Assembly (NCBI GenBank): GCA_021841795.1
Contig: JAKCDN010000029.1
Coordinates: 1 to 13,931, forward strand
Direction of reading: 5' to 3'
Source of the DNA: Acidobacteriota bacterium
Lineage (GTDB): Bacteria > Acidobacteriota > Terriglobia > Terriglobales > Acidobacteriaceae
Length of the DNA stretch: 13,931 bases
Shown here piece by piece: positions 11,533 to 13,931 of this stretch; within the stretch, counting starts at the first letter, position 1; each line of letters begins with the position of its first letter. The position numbers and the translations under genes are program-made. The notes below the pieces were generated by a model that did no database searches, was not told the DNA's origin, and saw only the letters and a program-made list of their open reading frames with translations.

Positions 11533-12285
11533 ATGGCGCAAAACGGCATCGGCGTCGAAGAGTTACCGGCCAAGACCGTCGTTGACGCGAGCAACGTCAT
11601 CCTGGTCGAAGACCTGTGGCGCACCTACGACATGGGCTCCGAACAGCAGGTCCATGCCCTGCGCGGCGTCTCCCTCAAAATCCGCCATAACGAGTACGTC
11701 GCCATCATGGGCCCATCCGGCTCCGGCAAGTCCACCCTCATGAACCTCATCGGCTGCCTCGATACCCCTTCCAAAGGCAGCTACTGGCTGAACGGGCAGC
11801 TCGTCAGCGATCTCGACGACGACCAGTTGGCCCGCATTCGCAACAAGGAAATCGGTTTCGTCTTCCAGACCTTCAACCTCCTCGCCCGCGCCAGCGCCCT
11901 CCATAACGTCGAGCTGCCGCTCATCTACAACGGCACCCCCGCCGCCGAGCGCCTCGACCGCGCCCGCAAGGCCCTCGCCGACGTCGGCCTCGAATCCCGC
12001 ATGCTGCACAAGCCCAGTGAGCTCTCCGGCGGCCAGCGGCAGCGCGTCGCCGTCGCCCGCGCCCTCATCAACAATCCCTCCATCATCCTCGCCGACGAGC
12101 CCACAGGAAACCTCGACTCCAAAACCGGCCAGGAGATCATGGCCCTCTTCGACCACCTCCACGCGAGCGGAAACACCATCGTCCTCGTCACCCACGAGCC
12201 CGATATCGCCGAGTTCGCCCATCGCGTCGTCCATATCCGCGACGGCCAGATCTTCTCCGACGAGCCATCCGCCCGCCGCCGCTGA
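11533..12285 (+). CDS. ABC transporter ATP-binding protein, MacB/LolD type
   Basis: A 250-aa stand-alone ATPase with a full motif set: Walker [10 protein letters not shown] (60-68), Q-loop Gln112 in FVFQTFNLL, signature LSGGQ (164-168), Walker B IILADEP (184-190), D-loop NLDS and the H-switch His221. The FQTFNLL and [16 protein letters not shown] context is that of the MacB/LolD/FtsE group, which energises mechanotransmission exporters working with a MacA-type adaptor. I place the start at ATG 11533, with GAGGAG three nt upstream; a TTG at 11491 overlapping the adaptor stop would add 14 unconserved-looking residues. In MacB proper the ATPase is fused to the permease; here it ends at residue 250 and no permease gene follows in the remaining 1.6 kb, so the membrane partner must be encoded elsewhere or beyond the window. 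Confidence 0.92.
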   Translation: MAQNGIGVEELPAKTVVDASNVILVEDLWRTYDMGSEQQVHALRGVSLKIRHNEYVAIMGPSGSGKSTLMNLIGCLDTPSKGSYWLNGQLVSDLDDDQLARIRNKEIGFVFQTFNLLARASALHNVELPLIYNGTPAAERLDRARKALADVGLESRMLHKPSELSGGQRQRVAVARALINNPSIILADEPTGNLDSKTGQEIMALFDHLHASGNTIVLVTHEPDIAEFAHRVVHIRDGQIFSDEPSARRR

Positions 12286-12331
12286 GCGCGCCCCGCCGCG
12301 TCCCATTCAGAGCCCTGTTCAACCGCTCCTC

Positions 12332-12392
12332 CCGCCGCCGCGCAATCCAGGCTCAACCCTGCCGGCGGCGGTAAAACCTTTTCTCCGCCGGC
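12332..12392 (+). terminator. GC-rich stem-loops after the ABC ATPase, possible terminator
   Basis: CCGCCGCCG (12332-12340) is a perfect 9-bp complement of CGGCGGCGG (12363-12371) across a 22-nt loop, and TTTT follows at 12379-12382. Part of the same right arm (GCCGGCGG, 12361-12368) also pairs perfectly with CCGCCGGC (12385-12392), so only one of the two stems can form at a time. The T-run is short and displaced, so intrinsic termination is uncertain. It starts 47 nt after the ATPase stop. Confidence 0.4.
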
Positions 12393-12406
12393 CCCATCCT
12401 ATCCGG

Positions 12407-12436
12407 TTGACAGGGAAAAGAATTCAGTGCAAGATT
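12407..12436 (+). promoter_or_regulatory. Weak candidate promoter (perfect -35 TTGACA)
   Basis: TTGACA at 12407-12412 matches the -35 consensus fully; the best -10 is AAGATT at 12431-12436, only 3/6 with an 18-nt spacer. If real, it would start a leader of about 350 nt ahead of the gene at 12795. Confidence 0.25.
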
Positions 12437-12617
12437 TCCACAGAACACGCGCCATGGAACGCAGGCGGCGAAACGGGCCGCTTAGCGTAGTTAATTTCAT
12501 TCCGCCCTACCTGCTTTTCCCTGCATCTGTACGTGATCGAGCGCTTGCTTCTGTTCGCGTTTCGTTTTCACCTCCATCCTGCTTGCCTTGGAGAAGTACC
12601 CTCCTCTCTCGGCAGGT

Positions 12618-12643
12618 GGCAGGCGTTCCTGGATGCGCCTGCC
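12618..12643 (+). other. GC-rich hairpin in the leader
   Basis: GGCAGGCG (12618-12625) and CGCCTGCC (12636-12643) are perfect 8-bp complements around a 10-nt loop. No T-tract follows, so it is more likely an RNA structural or processing element than a terminator. It lies about 150 nt before the gene at 12795. Confidence 0.4.
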
Positions 12644-12783
12644 GTTCTCCGGTTTCGAGGGCTGATCGACCTCAACAGCTCTGCCGCATGTGCGCCGGTT
12701 GACTCTTCGGGATTTCGCCTCGTCCAACACCCAGGCAGCACGTCTGCCGCTGGCGGTAATCCTCGACGAGCATCTGATCGAAT

Positions 12784-12788
12784 GGAGG
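12784..12788 (+). promoter_or_regulatory. Ribosome binding site deciding the start at 12795
   Basis: GGAGG six nt before the ATG at 12795 is a near-perfect Shine-Dalgarno and selects this start over the open frame that extends back to 12690. Confidence 0.75.
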
Positions 12789-12794
12789 AAGCCT

Positions 12795-13118
12795 ATGGTT
12801 GTCACATCTCAATGCCGCGGTCGCCGCGTAACCGGAATCCTCATCGGGGAGAGCAACGCGCAGCAATACTTTCCCCGCCATCTTACTGAGATTGAGCTGC
12901 AGCTCGATCATCTGCGCATCGAGTGCGGCCTCGAACCCCGCTTCTGGGACGATAAACCCGTCCTCACCGATCCTCGCCTCTGCCTCTGGCTCGAATCCAA
13001 GGTCCGCAATCAGGAAGGATGCCGCACCCCCTTCGCCCTCGCCCTCATACCCACCGGAGCCGGCTCGTTTCTCGTTGGACCGGCCTGCCTCGAACAGACG
13101 CTCCAGAGCGCGCATTAG
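12795..13118 (+). CDS. Small protein of unknown function (107 aa)
   Basis: I do not recognise this family. The 107-aa product has no signal peptide or membrane segment and is probably cytoplasmic. It opens with VTGILIGESNAQQYFP (12-27), has an amphipathic segment ELQLDHLRIECGL (34-46), a DPRLCLWLESKV stretch (59-70) and ends with a beta-like FALALIPTGAGSFLV (80-94). It has four cysteines (Cys7, Cys44, Cys63, Cys76) and Cys98 near the end, without a clear zinc motif. The coding call rests on an ideal GGAGG six nt before the ATG, plausible amino-acid composition and G/C third-position bias, and the tight link to the next gene (14 nt between stop and start, again with an ideal ribosome site). 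The two products probably work together, but no role can be given. Confidence 0.7.
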   Translation: MVVTSQCRGRRVTGILIGESNAQQYFPRHLTEIELQLDHLRIECGLEPRFWDDKPVLTDPRLCLWLESKVRNQEGCRTPFALALIPTGAGSFLVGPACLEQTLQSAH

Positions 13119-13121
13119 GAA

Positions 13122-13126
13122 AGGAG
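13122..13126 (+). promoter_or_regulatory. Ribosome binding site deciding the start at 13133
   Basis: AGGAG six nt before the ATG at 13133, inside the 14-nt gap after the upstream TAG. It fixes the start against the upstream-open frame from 13019. Confidence 0.75.
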
Positions 13127-13132
13127 CCGCTG

Positions 13133-13558
13133 ATGAAAACCGATCGCACTGCCAACGCGCTTGAACTTCGCGCCGCACAAGCCATCACATCTCTCCTCGG
13201 GCAGGTCTCCGGCGTTAAGCTCAGGACCATCCAGCGCGAGCCCTCGGCCGGCGGCCGCGGCGCTGAAATCCTGGTCCAGCTCGATGTCCTCGGCCGTGGC
13301 CACACCCTCGCCTGCGAGGTCAGCCGCGACCCCCGTCCCTGCCGCGTGCGCGCCTGCCTCAAAAAACTTCAGCACCTCGCCGAGCAGCGTGAAGGCATCA
13401 TCACCCCCGTCCTCATCGCTCCTCATCTCTCGCCCCGGGCCCAGGCCATCTGCAAGCAGAATCATGCCGGATTCCTCGACCTCGACGGCAATGCCCGCCT
13501 CACTCTCGGCGAGGTCTTCATCGGCAAGCGCTCTCTCCATCAGCAATCCGCCGCCTGA
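13133..13558 (+). CDS. Small protein resembling a stand-alone PD-(D/E)xK nuclease-like domain, degenerate
   Basis: A 141-aa cytoplasmic protein. An N-terminal helix (about 8-22) is followed by beta strand AEILVQLDVL (44-53), then LACEVSRD (59-66), a basic helix RVRACLKKLQHLA (71-83), the strand TPVLIAPHLSPRAQAIC (91-107) and the distinctive AGFLDLDGNARLTLGEVFI (112-130). As I remember it, this arrangement resembles a widespread restriction-endonuclease-like domain usually found N-terminal to a winged helix in larger regulators, where the middle strand reads E-V-K and the last motif reads GYLDLxGNxRL. Here the lysine is Ser64 and the protein stops right after the domain, so nuclease activity is doubtful and no DNA-binding wing is present. 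It is the second gene of a tight unit with the 107-aa protein. Fold assignment is tentative; it could equally be a structural or regulatory remnant of that fold. Confidence 0.68.
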   Translation: MKTDRTANALELRAAQAITSLLGQVSGVKLRTIQREPSAGGRGAEILVQLDVLGRGHTLACEVSRDPRPCRVRACLKKLQHLAEQREGIITPVLIAPHLSPRAQAICKQNHAGFLDLDGNARLTLGEVFIGKRSLHQQSAA

Positions 13559-13570
13559 GATCCAGCCCTC

Positions 13571-13615
13571 CGGCGTGCATCCCTCGCCCGGCGCCAGCGC
13601 CAGGGATGCGCGCCG
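13571..13615 (+). terminator. Strong long hairpin after the two-gene unit
   Basis: Positions 13571-13584 pair with 13602-13615 over 14 bp with a single G-U. The loop can fold further (GGCG 13590-13593 with CGCC 13598-13601). It begins 12 nt after the TGA at 13558. No T-tract follows, so it fits a factor-assisted terminator or an mRNA 3'-end stabiliser better than a classical intrinsic terminator. Confidence 0.55.
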
Positions 13616-13931
13616 CGAGCGCAATTCCCGCCTCGCCGTAGCAGCAAGCCCAGCGCTCCAGCCGACGCAACCCATCTCATACCGGAATTAACCACCTGGC
13701 CCTGCCGGAGCGCCCCGCGCCGAACATCAGCCGCCGCCCCACCCCATCGCGCCCGGCTCCTCAGAAATATCTCCGGAACTTTGCCGATCATTTCCCCCGT
13801 CCGGCGCACAATAAGACCAGTCAGCAGCCAACCCGGCCTCCGGGCCACGGCGCGCAAACCACGGCCAGAGCCCGCGGGAGGAGCGTCCGCAGCCCATAAC
13901 TCCTTTGCGGTCTAGATTCTGGCCGCAAACC
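13616..13931. other. Stretch with no recognised gene to the window edge
   Basis: I see no convincing coding frame on either strand; overlapping open frames are Arg/Ser/Ala-rich and have no ribosome site. It holds a small CCCGG-cct-CCGGG hairpin (13832-13844) and a better stem-loop at 13904-13929. It may be upstream DNA of a gene outside the window. Confidence 0.4.
13904..13929. other. Stem-loop at the window edge
   Basis: TTTGCGGTC (13904-13912) pairs with GGCCGCAAA (13921-13929) over 9 bp with one G-U around an 8-nt loop. Its role as an operator, terminator or leader element cannot be judged because the sequence ends two bases later. Confidence 0.4.

Larger units (their letters stand above)
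12286..12794. other. Structured non-coding stretch between the ABC ATPase and the small two-gene unit
   Basis: This 509-bp stretch has no credible gene: reading frames that cross it are short, Arg/Pro/Ser-rich and lack ribosome sites. It contains GC-rich stems that can pair alternatively (12332-12392), a perfect TTGACA (12407-12412), a GC hairpin (12618-12643), and a 9-bp direct repeat CCGGTTGAC (12403-12411 and 12695-12703). It likely holds the end of the efflux operon and a long leader for the gene at 12795, or an unannotated small RNA. Confidence 0.5.

Noticed and set aside
11563..12306. Antisense 247-codon frame opposite the ABC ATPase
   Set aside because: Asp/Gly/Val-rich shadow; the plus strand carries the full set of ABC motifs.
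12497..12805. Minus-strand 102-codon frame, and plus-strand frames at 12427-12702 and 12533-12889, in the intergenic stretch
   Set aside because: No ribosome sites, composition rich in Arg/Ser/Pro, and they overlap each other or the better-supported gene at 12795.
13161..13691. Plus-strand 176-codon frame overlapping the 141-aa gene, considered as a frameshifted C-terminal extension (winged helix)
   Set aside because: The part after 13558 is Ser/Arg/Pro/Ala-rich with no helix-turn-helix pattern, so the 141-aa protein is not an obvious frameshifted longer protein.

Overview
The window looks like a chromosomal segment from an Acidobacteriota bacterium, most likely of the Acidobacteriaceae/Terriglobia type. 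The grounds are a GC-rich sequence with strong G/C third-position bias, a GWxTD-domain secreted protein, a secreted carboxypeptidase-regulatory-like protein ending in a barrel-type terminal Phe, and a Tat-exported sugar isomerase-like TIM barrel. This is inference from family distribution; there is no rRNA or marker gene to settle it. I see no mobile element, CRISPR array, tRNA or rRNA.

Left part (1-9844, minus strand, read right to left): a GWxTD-domain protein (9844-8030); a 557-aa secreted carboxypeptidase-regulatory-like protein with a beta-barrel-like C-terminus (7925-6252); a Tat-signal hydroxypyruvate-isomerase-like TIM barrel (6204-5335); a zinc sugar-alcohol/polyol dehydrogenase (5252-4221); an SDR dehydrogenase whose start overlaps the previous stop as ATGA (4224-3421); and a large secreted GH106-type alpha-L-rhamnosidase (3366 to beyond position 1). 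From 7925 to 1 the spacing is short (47, 82, -4 and 54 nt), so the five genes read as one catabolic unit. The glycosidase would free a deoxy or rare sugar outside the cytoplasm, and the isomerase-like protein and the two oxidoreductases would process it. The true substrate cannot be fixed from the sequence; rhamnose or a rhamnoside-derived sugar is the best guess from GH106. The SDR is odd because its catalytic YxxxK lysine is Arg.

Middle (9845-12285): a 276-bp divergent intergenic region holds a good sigma70-like promoter for the GWxTD gene and a match to an ECF-sigma promoter for the rightward genes. Those genes are a MacA/HlyD-type periplasmic adaptor (10121-11494) and a MacB/LolD-type ABC ATPase (11533-12285). 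No permease follows them in the window.

Right end (12286-13931, plus strand): a 509-bp non-coding stretch carries GC-rich stems that can pair in mutually exclusive ways, a perfect TTGACA, and a further hairpin. It leads into a tight two-gene unit with excellent Shine-Dalgarno sequences. The first gene encodes a 107-aa unrecognised protein. The second encodes a 141-aa protein resembling a stand-alone PD-(D/E)xK-like domain with a degenerate E-x-K motif. A strong 14-bp hairpin lies just downstream, followed by about 300 bp with no gene and another hairpin at the window edge. The two-gene unit and its structured leader are the least explained part of the window.
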